NCBI RefSeq assembly: GCF_900100485.1
Contig: NZ_FNDH01000002.1
Coordinates: 114,434 to 178,433, forward strand
Source of the DNA: Nitrosomonas sp. Nm132
GTDB lineage: Bacteria; Pseudomonadota; Gammaproteobacteria; Burkholderiales; Nitrosomonadaceae
Length of the DNA stretch: 64,000 bases
Direction of reading: 5' to 3'
In this document: positions 27,470-37,896 of the stretch, piece by piece
How positions within the stretch are numbered: position 1 is the first letter of the stretch
How the letters are laid out: every line of letters begins with the position of its first letter
The notes under the pieces: generated by a model
What the model was told of the DNA's origin: nothing
Database searches by the model: none
The model's input: the letters and a program-made list of their open reading frames with translations, nothing else
Made by a program: the position numbers and the translations under genes

Positions 27470-28261
27470 ATGAGAATAACTCGAGATACCTTACAGAGAA
27501 TGCACGCAGCAGGCAGCAAAATCGCCGCGCTCACTTGCTATGATGCCGCCTTTGCCGCCCTGCTGGAGAATGCAGGAGTCGATATGCTATTGGTGGGCGA
27601 TTCGTTGGGGAATGTTCTGCAAGGCCATGCCAGCACCTTGCCCGTGACACTGGATGACATGATTTATCATACCCAGTGCGTCGTGCGTGGATCAAGCAAA
27701 GCGTTCATCATGGTCGACATGCCTTTTGGCACGTTTCAGATATCCCCTGAAGAAACCTTCATGCATGCCGCCAAGCTCATGGCCGCAGGCGCGCAAATGG
27801 TCAAGATTGAAGGCGGTCAGGTGATGACTGACACCATTGATTTTCTTACCCAGCGGGGTATCCCGGTATGTGCGCATATCGGCCTGCTGCCGCAATCCGT
27901 TCATCAGCTTGGGGGTTATAAAGTCCAGGGAAGAACAGCTAACGAAGCGGAACAGCTCCTGAACGACGCTATTCTTTTACAGGAAGCGGGAGCCGGCATG
28001 TTGTTAATGGAAACGATTCCAGCTTCCTTAGCCGGCAAGATTAGCCGGGAACTTTCCATTCCCACCATCGGCATCGGCGCGGGGGCAGATTGCTCTGCTC
28101 AGGTACTGGTTCTGCACGACATGCTGGGAATCTATTCGGGAAACAAACCGCGTTTCATCAAGAATTTCATGATAGGTGCAGAGAGCGTCCAGGCAGCGAT
28201 CGCGCATTATGTCGCAGAAGTGAAGGCCGGGAAATTCCCGGCAGCAGAGCATGCCTTCTAA
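27470..28261 (+). CDS. panB: Ketopantoate hydroxymethyltransferase PanB
   Basis: 263 residues, full length. Conserved [18 protein letters not shown] and the metal-binding Asp/Glu positions, MVKIEGG and PTIGIGAG are visible. First step of pantothenate synthesis from 2-oxoisovalerate. Part of the folK-dgk-panB-panC run. Confidence 0.96.
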   Translation: MRITRDTLQRMHAAGSKIAALTCYDAAFAALLENAGVDMLLVGDSLGNVLQGHASTLPVTLDDMIYHTQCVVRGSSKAFIMVDMPFGTFQISPEETFMHAAKLMAAGAQMVKIEGGQVMTDTIDFLTQRGIPVCAHIGLLPQSVHQLGGYKVQGRTANEAEQLLNDAILLQEAGAGMLLMETIPASLAGKISRELSIPTIGIGAGADCSAQVLVLHDMLGIYSGNKPRFIKNFMIGAESVQAAIAHYVAEVKAGKFPAAEHAF

Positions 28262-28293
28262 CCACAAGCTTCAATTCTCTCAAAGCGCTACCC

Positions 28294-29124
28294 GTGGAAA
28301 TCATTACTGATATTGCAGCGTTGCGAACTCGCCTGCAACGCGAGCCATCGATTGCACTGGTGCCCACCATGGGCAATTTGCACGAGGGTCATTTGTCTCT
28401 GGTGCAAATTGCACAGCAGAATGCAGGCTGTACCGTGGTGAGTATTTTCGTCAATCGCCTGCAATTTGCGCCCCATGAAGATTTTGATCGTTATCCGCGC
28501 ACTCAGGCAAACGATTGCCAGCTTCTCCAGAAGCTCGGTGTTGATATCGTATTTTTACCTGATGAAAAAACGCTTTATCCCGTCCCCCAGGAATTCCAAC
28601 TGCTGCTCCCGCCGCTAGCCGATACGCTGGAAGGCGCATGCCGCCCCGGATTTTTTCGAGGCGTGGCGATCGTCGTACTGAAATTGTTCAATATCGTCCA
28701 GCCGCAGTTAGCCCTATTTGGTAAGAAAGATTACCAACAATTGCACATCGTGCGAAACATGGTGCAGCAATTGAATCTACCCATCGATATCATGACGGGT
28801 GAAACGGTGCGTTCTGAAGACGGACTCGCGCTGAGCTCCCGTAACAGCTATCTGAGTGGAGTGGAACGACAGCAGGCGAGTCATCTATTTCGTACTTTGC
28901 TCCAAATAAAGCAAGCCATAGAACGAGGCCATCGTGACTTCCGGTCACTGGAAGAATCCGCAGAATCGGACCTTACCAGCCACGGATGGCAAGTCGACTA
29001 CATCGCCTTGCAGCAGCGTGAAACGCTCCTGCCTGCCCATGCCAGCGACACTGATCTGGTCATCCTCGGCGCAGCAAGGCTGGGCCAGATCCGGCTGATT
29101 GATAATCTGGAAATTTCGGGCTAG
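28294..29124 (+). CDS. panC: Pantothenate synthetase PanC
   Basis: 276 residues from GTG 28294, which gives the family's usual length. Signature [15 protein letters not shown] (ATP-binding HxGH-type), [16 protein letters not shown] and the KMSKS-like SSRNSYLS. Joins pantoate and beta-alanine. The upstream open frame overlapping panB has no pantothenate-synthetase character. Confidence 0.93.
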   Translation: MEIITDIAALRTRLQREPSIALVPTMGNLHEGHLSLVQIAQQNAGCTVVSIFVNRLQFAPHEDFDRYPRTQANDCQLLQKLGVDIVFLPDEKTLYPVPQEFQLLLPPLADTLEGACRPGFFRGVAIVVLKLFNIVQPQLALFGKKDYQQLHIVRNMVQQLNLPIDIMTGETVRSEDGLALSSRNSYLSGVERQQASHLFRTLLQIKQAIERGHRDFRSLEESAESDLTSHGWQVDYIALQQRETLLPAHASDTDLVILGAARLGQIRLIDNLEISG

Positions 29125-29186
29125 CCCAATACGAGCAAGCAAAAAAACAAAGCATCATCCAGCCCAATAACATTCCGGGAAAAACG

Positions 29187-31742
29187 CTACAACCATACCA
29201 TCCTACCCATCTCCAGCGGGTGGGTCAGCAGCGGATGGCAAGGATACATGCGCAAATAGTATTCCTGCTTACCACATAACTCAGGCATGTGATGCAGCTC
29301 GAATAAATGCTCGCCAGTCGCGTCCACTTCGGCAAACTCAAAACGGAAACGCTGGAAACTGTTCAGTCTCATTTTCTTGTACTGTCGGCAAAGTAACAGT
29401 TCCACCGCTACATCGTCTGGCTGCAAGCCATTTAATTTGGCTGCCACCTTGAAATTCAGGGTAGTGCCAAAATCAATCTGCTTGCATGGCGTATCCAGCC
29501 GTCGCAGCGAGACATCTCCCCATGCCGCCCTTACTTTCGCCTTCCAGGCAGCGATGCTTTTGGCATTGGCAAAATCATCCCGAGCATATTGCGCGCCTTG
29601 CTCATTAGCGGCCACGTAAAATTTGTTGACATATTCGTTCACCATGCGCGTCGCATTGTAGCGCGGTAATAGAGAAGTCATTGAGTATTTGGCCATCTTG
29701 ACCCATTCTGAAGAATAGCCGAATTTGCCGCGACGATAATACATAGGAATGACCTGATCCTGCAGAATCTCGTAAAACGACTGACTCTCATCCTTATCCC
29801 GCAAGACAGCTTCCGTATCATCCGACGCCGGTTTGACTGCCCAGCCATTTTTGCCATCGTAGCCCTCTTCCCACCAGCCATCGAGCACACTCACATTAAG
29901 CGTGCCATTGATCCCTGCCTTCATGCCGGAAGTGCCACTCGCTTCAAGGGGATAAATGGGGCTATTGAGCCAGACGTCCACCCCCGCCACCAACCTGCGA
30001 GCAAGGCGCATATCATAGTTCTCCACCAGCAGAATCCGCCCTTCAAATTCCGGCATGCGTGATACCTGGCTAATCCGTCGAATCAAATCCTGGCCTGGAA
30101 TATCCGCTGGATGGGCTTTGCCCGAAAAAATGAGTAGCACCGGGTGTTCCGGGTCAAGCAGAATTCTTCTTAACCAGTCGAGGTTCTCGAATAACAAGGT
30201 CGCGCGTTTATAAGTCGCAAAGCGACGTGCGAAGCCTAATACCAGCACATTGGGGTTAATCGGATCGACCAGCTTCAAGAGCCGATCGAGATGAGCTTCT
30301 GAACCGCTATTACGTCTATTTTGTTCGGTCAAGCGTGCACGGATGCCATAAAACATTTGTGATTTCAGCGTCTGCCGCACACTCCAGAACAGATGATCAG
30401 GAATGGCGTCTACCAATGACCAGAATTCCGTGTCGCACATCTTGCTGCGCCATTCGTAGCCAAGGTAGCGATCAAACAGATCGGACCACTCCTGCGCCAG
30501 AAAAGTCGGCACATGCACCCCATTGGTGATATAGGCAATCGGATTTTCCTCGGGCTCGATCTGCGGCCAGAGATCATGGCAAATACGGGCAGACACATCA
30601 CCATGTATCTTGCTGACACCGTTATGCGTGCGTGACATATGGATAGCCAGCGCCGTCATATTGAAATCATCACAACCTGGCATATGCCCCAGCGCCATAA
30701 ATTCTTCCCAGGAAATCTTCAGATCATGGCAAAACCCACTAAAATAGTCATGCATCATGGCTTTGGAGAAATGGTCATGCCCGGCGGGTACGGCAGTATG
30801 CGTGGTAAACACGGTATTGACCGCCACTGCTTCAACCGCACTGGCAAAATCCAGTCCCTGCCGCACCAGATTGCGCGCCCGCTCCAGCATCATAAATGCC
30901 GCGTGCCCTTCGTTACTGTGCCATACAGTGGGTTTGATCCCCATTTCCTGTAATGCGCTAACCCCCCCTATCCCCAGAATGATTTCCTGCTCAATGCGCA
31001 GCGTTTTATCTCCGCCATAAAGCTGATGGGTGATCAAGCGATCATTCTGGGGATTCTCCGGCAAATCGGTATCCAGCAAATACAAACTCACATGACCTAT
31101 GATAACTTGCCATACTTTCGCTATCACCTTACGTCCCGGCAGAGCCACCTGCACACGGACTTCTGAACCATCATCATGCAAAGCCGGCTTCACGGGCAGA
31201 TCTTCAAAATCTGAATCGGTATAAACCGCCTGCTGATTACCCTGACTATCGATAGTCTGGAAGAAATAACCTTGCCGATAAAGCAGACCGACCGCAACAA
31301 AAGGTAGGCATAAATCACTGGCGGCCTTGCAGTGGTCTCCTGCCAGGATACCCAGCCCTCCTGAATAGACCGGAAGGCTTTCATGGAAGCCAAATTCAAA
31401 GCAAAAATAAGCAACCCGATCGCCCGGGTTGAAACCTTCGATGTGATTGTACTGCAAAGACTCTGAATGATAGGAATCATAAGCTAATAACACGCTGTTA
31501 TAGCTGGAAAGAAACGTTTGATCCGCCGCAGCTTTGTATAGCAATGACTCATCGACTCGCTTGAGGAAAGCTTTGGGATTATGCCCGGTAGCTTCCCACA
31601 AACGTGGATCGATACGGGAAAACAAAGCACGTGTTTCGCGATCCCAGCTATACCAAAGATTATTGGCTAACTCCTCCATGCGGGACAGACGGGAGGGTAT
31701 TTTGGGATTGACTGTGACGGTGAATGCAGTTCGGATACTCAT
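29187..31742 (-). CDS. glgP: Alpha-glucan phosphorylase (DUF3417-containing GlgP family)
   Basis: 851 residues. N-terminal DUF3417-like part (RMEELANNLWYSWDRETRALF), then GT35 phosphorylase motifs SNEGHAAF and SGTSGMKAGINGTLNVSVLDG containing the PLP-binding Lys. Releases glucose-1-phosphate from glycogen. AAGGAGAGC precedes the ATG. With glgA at 34977 it supports glycogen storage. orn lies upstream on the same strand. Confidence 0.93.
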   Translation of the reverse strand: MSIRTAFTVTVNPKIPSRLSRMEELANNLWYSWDRETRALFSRIDPRLWEATGHNPKAFLKRVDESLLYKAAADQTFLSSYNSVLLAYDSYHSESLQYNHIEGFNPGDRVAYFCFEFGFHESLPVYSGGLGILAGDHCKAASDLCLPFVAVGLLYRQGYFFQTIDSQGNQQAVYTDSDFEDLPVKPALHDDGSEVRVQVALPGRKVIAKVWQVIIGHVSLYLLDTDLPENPQNDRLITHQLYGGDKTLRIEQEIILGIGGVSALQEMGIKPTVWHSNEGHAAFMMLERARNLVRQGLDFASAVEAVAVNTVFTTHTAVPAGHDHFSKAMMHDYFSGFCHDLKISWEEFMALGHMPGCDDFNMTALAIHMSRTHNGVSKIHGDVSARICHDLWPQIEPEENPIAYITNGVHVPTFLAQEWSDLFDRYLGYEWRSKMCDTEFWSLVDAIPDHLFWSVRQTLKSQMFYGIRARLTEQNRRNSGSEAHLDRLLKLVDPINPNVLVLGFARRFATYKRATLLFENLDWLRRILLDPEHPVLLIFSGKAHPADIPGQDLIRRISQVSRMPEFEGRILLVENYDMRLARRLVAGVDVWLNSPIYPLEASGTSGMKAGINGTLNVSVLDGWWEEGYDGKNGWAVKPASDDTEAVLRDKDESQSFYEILQDQVIPMYYRRGKFGYSSEWVKMAKYSMTSLLPRYNATRMVNEYVNKFYVAANEQGAQYARDDFANAKSIAAWKAKVRAAWGDVSLRRLDTPCKQIDFGTTLNFKVAAKLNGLQPDDVAVELLLCRQYKKMRLNSFQRFRFEFAEVDATGEHLFELHHMPELCGKQEYYLRMYPCHPLLTHPLEMGRMVWL

Positions 31743-31778
31743 TGATTGCTCTCCTTGACGAGATAAATACCGTGATGG

Positions 31779-32324
31779 TCATGGGACGATAAAATGCTCG
31801 CGATAATATTTTAATTCGTTGATCGAATCATAAATATCTGCCAGCGCTTCATGTTTACTTTCCTTGCTCAGCCCCGCCATGATGCCGGGTTTCCAACGTT
31901 TAGCCAGTTCCTTGAGGGTGCTGACATCCAGGTTACGGTAATGAAAGTAAGCTTCCAGCTGTGGCATGGCGCGAGCAAGAAAGCGCCGATCCTGGCAAAT
32001 CGAATTACCACACATCGGTGAGGTAGCGGAGGGTACATGGGCTTGTAAAAAAACCAGCATACTCGCCTCTGCCTGCGCTTCCGTAATTCTGGAAGCTTTG
32101 ACCTTATCAATCAACCCAGATTTAGCATGCGTCGATTGATTCCATTTATCCATGCCATCCAGCATGGCGGTTGGCTGCGACACCACCAATACCGGCGCTT
32201 CCGCCACCACATTGAGTTGTGAATCGGTCACGACCAGGGCGATTTCAATGATACGGTCGGTATCAGGATTCAAACCGGTCATTTCCATGTCTATCCAGAT
32301 GAGGTTATTACTATCTTGTGCCAT
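31779..32324 (-). CDS. orn: Oligoribonuclease
   Basis: 181 residues, family length. DEDDh exonuclease motifs: WIDMEMTGL at the start, [10 protein letters not shown] in the middle and the C-terminal [18 protein letters not shown] with the catalytic His and Asp. Degrades short RNAs and pGpG. Divergent from the M48 peptidase gene. Confidence 0.96.
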   Translation of the reverse strand: MAQDSNNLIWIDMEMTGLNPDTDRIIEIALVVTDSQLNVVAEAPVLVVSQPTAMLDGMDKWNQSTHAKSGLIDKVKASRITEAQAEASMLVFLQAHVPSATSPMCGNSICQDRRFLARAMPQLEAYFHYRNLDVSTLKELAKRWKPGIMAGLSKESKHEALADIYDSINELKYYREHFIVP

Positions 32325-32435
32325 AATGAACTTTCTTGAATTTTAATAGATTGATTGTGTCATATTGCAAGTTGCCCGTCACTTTATGATAGGCGAACGC
32401 AAATTTCGTTATATTTCCATCCCGACTATATTGCT

Positions 32436-33692
32436 ATGCAAACTTTCACTGCTATATTTATCATTGCACTATTATTGACTACCTTTACCCAATTGTGGCT
32501 AGCTACGCGGCACATCCGTCATATTCGCGCCTATCGCGGCAATGTTCCACCAGATTTCGCATCACAAATTGATCTTGCGGCCCATCAAAAAGCTGCCGAT
32601 TATACCTGCGCTAAAACCCGCCTGGATTATCCCAGTACCTTAATGCATGTCCTCCTGCTACTGACACTCACGCTGGGAGGCGGATTGAATGTTCTCGCAA
32701 ACTTCTGGGCGAACTGGTTTACCGATCCGATACAACATGGCATGGCGCTTATTATCAGCACGGCTTTGCTGTTGAGCGCGACCGAAATCCCTTTTAGTTA
32801 TTACCGGACTTTTGTCATCGAGCAGCAGTTTGGCTTCAACAAGATGACACCAGCCATGTTTTTTTCTGATCTCATCAAGCAATATGCATTAGGCCTGCTG
32901 CTGGGTGCGCCATTGTTGTTCGGCATTTTATGGCTGATGGAAAAAATGGGCGATAACTGGTGGCTTTATGCCTGGCTCGCATGGGTCGCTTTCAACCTCT
33001 TCCTGCTGGCCGTTTATCCGACATGGATCGCGCCCCTGTTCAACAAATTTTCACCCCTGGAAGACGCTTCTCTCAGAACGCGTATTGAGCAGCTTTTGCA
33101 TAAGTGTGGTTTTAAATCCAGCGGTTTGTTCGTGATGGATGGATCACGCCGCAGCAACCATGGTAACGCGTATTTCACCGGCTTTGGCAAAACCAAACGC
33201 ATCGTCTTTTTCGATACCTTGCTATCGCGTCTCGAAGCAACGGAAGTAGAGGCCGTACTTGCCCACGAGCTCGGTCATTTCAAACGCTATCACGTCATCA
33301 AACGAATCGTCTGGTCATTCCTCGTCAGCCTGGCATTTTTGTGGTTATTAGGTTATCTGATGCAGCAGGATTGGTTCTACCAAGGATTAGGCGCTTCTAC
33401 CGCATCCCTTTCCTCCACGGCCATGGCGCTGCTGCTGTTTTTTCTGGTGATGCCGGTATTTACTTTTTTGCTGCACCCCCTCTCTAGCCTATACTCCCGT
33501 AAACATGAATTCGAGGCAGATGAATATGCGGCACAGAATGCTTCTGCAGCTGATTTGATTCGTGCTTTAGTAAAACTTTATCAGGATAATGCGGCAACGC
33601 TCACGCCTGATCCCTTGCATTCCGCTTTTTACGATTCGCATCCTCCGGCGGCGATTCGTATTGCCCAACTCAAAAAACTCATTTCCGTATAG
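32436..33692 (+). CDS. M48 family (Ste24/CAAX-type) membrane metallopeptidase
   Basis: 418 residues from ATG 32436. Several transmembrane helices; zinc motif HELGHFKRYH near residue 280, and the third ligand in EFEADEYAA near 360. The SNHGNAYFTGFG string before the catalytic site is typical of bacterial Ste24-like peptidases in envelope quality control. The next gene begins 8 bp on. Confidence 0.92.
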   Translation: MQTFTAIFIIALLLTTFTQLWLATRHIRHIRAYRGNVPPDFASQIDLAAHQKAADYTCAKTRLDYPSTLMHVLLLLTLTLGGGLNVLANFWANWFTDPIQHGMALIISTALLLSATEIPFSYYRTFVIEQQFGFNKMTPAMFFSDLIKQYALGLLLGAPLLFGILWLMEKMGDNWWLYAWLAWVAFNLFLLAVYPTWIAPLFNKFSPLEDASLRTRIEQLLHKCGFKSSGLFVMDGSRRSNHGNAYFTGFGKTKRIVFFDTLLSRLEATEVEAVLAHELGHFKRYHVIKRIVWSFLVSLAFLWLLGYLMQQDWFYQGLGASTASLSSTAMALLLFFLVMPVFTFLLHPLSSLYSRKHEFEADEYAAQNASAADLIRALVKLYQDNAATLTPDPLHSAFYDSHPPAAIRIAQLKKLISV

Positions 33693-33700
33693 GTGTGCTT

Positions 33701-34039
33701 ATGACCGATATCTGTGATCTAACAAACAAGCAATGCAAACCCTGCGAAGGCGGTGTGCCTCCCCTCACTGCCGAGGAAGCAAGCAAATTGCTGCAACAGC
33801 TCGAAGGCTGGTCGCTTGCAAACAATAAAATCAGCAAGACATTTGAATTCAAAAATTACTATCAAACGATGGCCTTTGTCAACGCAGCCGCGTGGATCTC
33901 TCATCGCGAAGATCATCACCCTGACATGGCAGTAGGTTATAACACGTGTCATGTCGAGTACATGACGCATGCCATCAATGGGCTGTCTGAAAATGATTTT
34001 ATTTGCGCAGCTAAAATTGATTGGCTGTTCAGAATTTGA
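33701..34039 (+). CDS. phhB: Pterin-4a-carbinolamine dehydratase
   Basis: 112 residues. Core motif SHREDHHPDMAVGYNTCHVEYMTHAINGLSENDF-type (His-rich, about residues 68-100) is the PCD signature. Recycles 4a-hydroxytetrahydrobiopterin or acts in pterin/molybdopterin metabolism. Starts at ATG 33701; an in-frame GTG is 6 bp upstream. Overlaps the rsgA frame by a few bases. Confidence 0.93.
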   Translation: MTDICDLTNKQCKPCEGGVPPLTAEEASKLLQQLEGWSLANNKISKTFEFKNYYQTMAFVNAAAWISHREDHHPDMAVGYNTCHVEYMTHAINGLSENDFICAAKIDWLFRI

Positions 34040-34959
34040 GCTCAAAGCATCCCTCTTCCAGAAAACTTACTCAGCCAACCGTAGGCCGAGGCCAGGTAAT
34101 CGCCACCTACGGCAGGCAATACGAAATCAAAACACAGAATGGCACTCTGCTAACGTGTGTCATGCGCGGGAAGAAAGGAGGCGTAGCTTGCGGGGATCAG
34201 GTTGAAATCCTGCCTACGACACCAGGACAAGGTGTCATCGAAATGGTTTTACCACGCTCAAGCTTATTGTATCGCAGTGATGCCTTTCGCCAAAAACTGA
34301 TTGCGGCTAACGTGACTCAACTCATCATTGTGGTTGCGGCGGTACCGAGCTTCAGTGAGGAATTAATCGACCGTTGCCTGATTGCGGCAGAAAACCAGCA
34401 TATTAAGGTATTCATTCTGCTCAACAAAGCAGATTTGCTGGAACAGACACGGGCGCCTATTGCCACGCTAGCATTTTATCAATCGCTTGGCTATCCCCTG
34501 CTGACTATCAGCGCCTGTCAGGATATCGAACCGCTCAGGCCTTATCTGCAGGGTCATACCAGTGTATTGGCCGGCCAATCCGGGATGGGTAAATCGACTA
34601 TCATCAATGCGCTGATTCCGGATGCACAGCGCACCACCATGGAAATTTCCACCGCGCTCGATAGTGGACGACATACCACCACGCATACGCGGCTCTATCA
34701 TCTTGATTCGGAAAGTAGCATCATCGATTCACCTGGCTTGCAGGAATTTGGGCTGCATCATATTGACAGCAGGGAGCTGGCATGGGGATTCACCGAATTC
34801 CGTCCCTATCTCGGACAATGCCGCTTCAGCAACTGCCGACACATGACAGAACCGGATTGCGCATTGTTGCGAGCCGCTCAGGATGGCAAAACCAATGCGC
34901 GGCGTCTGGCTGTCTACCACAAACTGATGGTATCGGCAGAAAATCAGAAGGCGTGGTAG
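34021..34959 (+). CDS. rsgA: Ribosome small-subunit GTPase RsgA
   Basis: About 312 residues. N-terminal OB fold, then a circularly permuted GTPase: LLNKADLL (G4), GQSGMGKST (G1), DSPGLQEFG (G3), and a zinc module with CRFSNCRHMTEPDC. Matures the 30S subunit. The start is uncertain: TTG 34021, or TTG 34036, which overlaps the phhB stop (TTGA). Confidence 0.94.
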   Translation: MAVQNLSSKHPSSRKLTQPTVGRGQVIATYGRQYEIKTQNGTLLTCVMRGKKGGVACGDQVEILPTTPGQGVIEMVLPRSSLLYRSDAFRQKLIAANVTQLIIVVAAVPSFSEELIDRCLIAAENQHIKVFILLNKADLLEQTRAPIATLAFYQSLGYPLLTISACQDIEPLRPYLQGHTSVLAGQSGMGKSTIINALIPDAQRTTMEISTALDSGRHTTTHTRLYHLDSESSIIDSPGLQEFGLHHIDSRELAWGFTEFRPYLGQCRFSNCRHMTEPDCALLRAAQDGKTNARRLAVYHKLMVSAENQKAW

Positions 34960-34976
34960 ATCGCCTTCAGTTGTGA

Positions 34977-36470
34977 TCAATCTGAACCAGTCGCCAATAA
35001 CTGATAAATGTCACGATATGCCATGGCACTGGCTTGCCAGCTAAAATCCTTGAGCATGCCGTTTTTCTGCAGCTGCTGCCAAAGTGGCTTATTGCGGTAG
35101 GCTGTCACGACACGCTGAATACCCACCAGAAAATCCTCAGGGGTCATGCGAGGGAATTGAAAGCCGCTGGCGCTTCCATCCGCAAGCGTAGCTGGCGTAC
35201 AATCCACCACCGTATCGATCAGTCCCCCAGTGGCATGGACCAGCGGAGGCGTACCATAACGCTGGCTATACATCTGGTTTAAGCCACATGGCTCAAAACG
35301 TGACGGCATCAGAAAACTGTCAGCTCCCGCTTCAATCTGGTGCGATAAAGCCTCATCAAAACCGATTTGCGCCACAATCTTGCCTGGATAAGTTTCTCCC
35401 AGCTTGGCCAGATCCTTCTCCAGTTTAGCATTACCACTTCCCAGCAACACCAGTTGCGCCGGTATTTGCACGAGCTGCGAGGCTACCTGCAGTATGAGGT
35501 CATAACCTTTTTGTTCACTGAAGCGACTGATTGCGGCAAACAGCAAAATATCACGATCGACTTCCAGCCCCATTTCCCGCTGGATCGCAAGCTTGTTGTC
35601 CTGCTTTGCAGCAAGTTGTTTGCTGGAATAGTTCTTGCTGAGATGAGGATCGGTGACAGGGTTCCATTCTCTGGTATCAATACCGTTGACGATGCCATGA
35701 ATATGCCGGCTACGTGCAGCCAGCAATCCTTGCAAGCCAAAGCCAAGCGGTGCCTGCTGGATTTCCAGGGCATAACTGGGACTGACTGTCGAAATACGAT
35801 CGGCATAATAAAGGCCAGCCTTGATAAACGACAGATTACCGTAGTATTCCACACCGTTAATATCAAAGCTGCTCGTGGGCAATCCCAGCTGGGTAACGGT
35901 TTCAGAGGGGAAACAGCCTTGGAAGGCAAGATTATGAATCGTCATCAGGGAAGCAGCTTTTTTTCCTGGATGAAAATGAAGGTAAGCAGGTGCGAGCCCA
36001 CTTTGCCAATCATTGCAATGCACAATATCCGGCCGCCATGTCAGCGGGTTGGCGTCACTCGCCAAGATCGCACCTATTTTTGAAAGTAAGCCGAAGCGCA
36101 AGGCATTGTCCGGCCAGTCCTTCCCCACAGCATTCAGATAAGGTCCGCCTTCACGCTGGTACAACGCCGGACAATCAATGACGTAGACCGGTACACTCGT
36201 CAATGGGCTGATCTGCAACTTGGCTGACCATAACGTAGCGGGCGGAAAATGAGGAAGATCGCCGAATACGGCTACCTTACGCTTATATTTGAGTCCTGAC
36301 AGAACGGATGGGTAGCCGGGTAATAACAAGCGAATATCCACTTTCAGTTCACGCAAAGCAGCAGGCAATGCTGCACTGACATCGCCCAATCCGCCGGTCT
36401 TACACAATGGATAGACTTCCGGCGTAATGAAGAGGACTTGGAGCGCGTGACGGGAAGAAATGGATGGCAT
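34977..36470 (-). CDS. glgA: Glycogen synthase GlgA
   Basis: 497 residues. ADP-glucose site KTGGLGDVSAALP near the N-terminus and PSRFEPCGLNQMYSQRYGTPPLVHATGGLIDTV near residue 385 are GT5 signatures. Elongates glycogen from ADP-glucose. Follows the thiolase gene by 33 bp on the same strand, though functional linkage is not evident. Confidence 0.94.
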   Translation of the reverse strand: MPSISSRHALQVLFITPEVYPLCKTGGLGDVSAALPAALRELKVDIRLLLPGYPSVLSGLKYKRKVAVFGDLPHFPPATLWSAKLQISPLTSVPVYVIDCPALYQREGGPYLNAVGKDWPDNALRFGLLSKIGAILASDANPLTWRPDIVHCNDWQSGLAPAYLHFHPGKKAASLMTIHNLAFQGCFPSETVTQLGLPTSSFDINGVEYYGNLSFIKAGLYYADRISTVSPSYALEIQQAPLGFGLQGLLAARSRHIHGIVNGIDTREWNPVTDPHLSKNYSSKQLAAKQDNKLAIQREMGLEVDRDILLFAAISRFSEQKGYDLILQVASQLVQIPAQLVLLGSGNAKLEKDLAKLGETYPGKIVAQIGFDEALSHQIEAGADSFLMPSRFEPCGLNQMYSQRYGTPPLVHATGGLIDTVVDCTPATLADGSASGFQFPRMTPEDFLVGIQRVVTAYRNKPLWQQLQKNGMLKDFSWQASAMAYRDIYQLLATGSD

Positions 36471-36503
36471 GGTTTGTTAAATAAACGGCCGCGCGTAATG
36501 CGA

Positions 36504-37688
36504 TCAAAGCCGTTCAAAGATGGCGGCAATCCCTTGTCCGCCGCCTATGCACATTGTCACCAAAGCATAGCGCCCGCCCCCCCGATGCAGTTCATAGATC
36601 GCTTTGACTGACAGAATACAACCGGTCGCCCCAATCGGATGCCCGAATGCCACTGCGCCGCCATTAGGATTCGCTTTGACTGGATCAAAGCCGAGCTCGC
36701 GCGCCACTGCACAGGCTTGAACCGCGAAGGCTTCATTCGACTCAATTACATCTATATCGGCGAGTTTAAGTCCGGCCCGATCGAGCGCCTGCTGCACGGC
36801 TGGAACCGGACCGATCCCCATATAGCTGGGATCGACGCCAGCATGACCATAAGCGACCAGACGCGCCAGCGGGCTCAGATTCTTTTGCTCAGCAGTTTGC
36901 GCTGCCATAAGCACCATGGCAGCCGCACCATCATTGATGCTGGATGCATTGCCCGCAGTGACTGTGCCATTCTTCTGAAAAACGCTGGGAAGCCTGGCCA
37001 GTTTCCCTAGGCTAACCTGCTCGCGGGGATGCTCATCGGTATCGAAAAGCCTGATTCCTTCGCCCGTAGAGATCTCGATGGGCAAAATCTGCGTTTTAAA
37101 ATAGCCCTGCTGGATTGCAACCATCGCCCGCCGATGGCTTTCCATGGCAAATTGATCTTGTTCCTCGCGGGTAATGCCCCATTTCCTGGCGATGTTTTCC
37201 GCCGTTATACCCATATGAACTTGATCAAACGGATCGGTCAGCGCGCCAACCATCATATCTACCGCCTGGCTATCTTTCATGCGCTGCCCCCAGCGCAGCG
37301 CAGGTAACAGATAACCTGCCCGACTCATCGATTCCACGCCACCTGCGACAGCAACATCCGTATCACCTAGCATAATGGTTTGCGCAGCAGATAGAATCGC
37401 TTGCAAACCGCTGCCGCATACCCGGTTCAGCGTCAAGGCCGCGGTTGATTGCGGCAACCCTCCTTCCAGGCCAGCCACTCGAGCCAGATACATATCGCGT
37501 GCTTCACTGTGAATCACATGGCCAAAAACCAGATGCCCCACTTCAGCAGATTCGACACCTGCACGCATAACAGCCTCACGCACCACCTTTGCCGCCAGGA
37601 CGGTAGGGGTGACATCCTTGAGCGCTCGGCCATAATCTCCGATTGCAGTGCGCACGCCACTGAGTATGACGACCTCACGTGCTGGCAC
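36504..37688 (-). CDS. Acetyl-CoA C-acetyltransferase (thiolase)
   Basis: 394 residues. Catalytic Cys in NRVCGSGLQAI (about 90), His in FGHPIGATG (about 350) and Cys in CIGGGQG near the C-terminus. Condenses two acetyl-CoA or acts in beta-oxidation; a PhaA-type role is possible but no phaB/phaC is in the window. Confidence 0.92.
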   Translation of the reverse strand: MPAREVVILSGVRTAIGDYGRALKDVTPTVLAAKVVREAVMRAGVESAEVGHLVFGHVIHSEARDMYLARVAGLEGGLPQSTAALTLNRVCGSGLQAILSAAQTIMLGDTDVAVAGGVESMSRAGYLLPALRWGQRMKDSQAVDMMVGALTDPFDQVHMGITAENIARKWGITREEQDQFAMESHRRAMVAIQQGYFKTQILPIEISTGEGIRLFDTDEHPREQVSLGKLARLPSVFQKNGTVTAGNASSINDGAAAMVLMAAQTAEQKNLSPLARLVAYGHAGVDPSYMGIGPVPAVQQALDRAGLKLADIDVIESNEAFAVQACAVARELGFDPVKANPNGGAVAFGHPIGATGCILSVKAIYELHRGGGRYALVTMCIGGGQGIAAIFERL

Positions 37689-37896
37689 GAAAGATGCTCC
37701 TTGATTGAATGAATATTTCGGAAAAGCCTGAATAAGTGAGCGAAGTCGGCACCGTGAAAAGCGTACGATACCCAGAACCCGGGAAAAAAAGCTTAGTGAG
37801 TCTCGGCGAAATCACATACCTCGTAGATAGGCAAGAGAGCCAGCACCGCGCAACACAGTAATGTGTCACTGCGATCACTTAGCAGGCTTTCCTCTA

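Noticed and set aside
28090..28293. Extended 344-residue form of PanC
   Set aside because: The extra N-terminus is out-of-frame panB sequence; GTG 28294 gives the family length.
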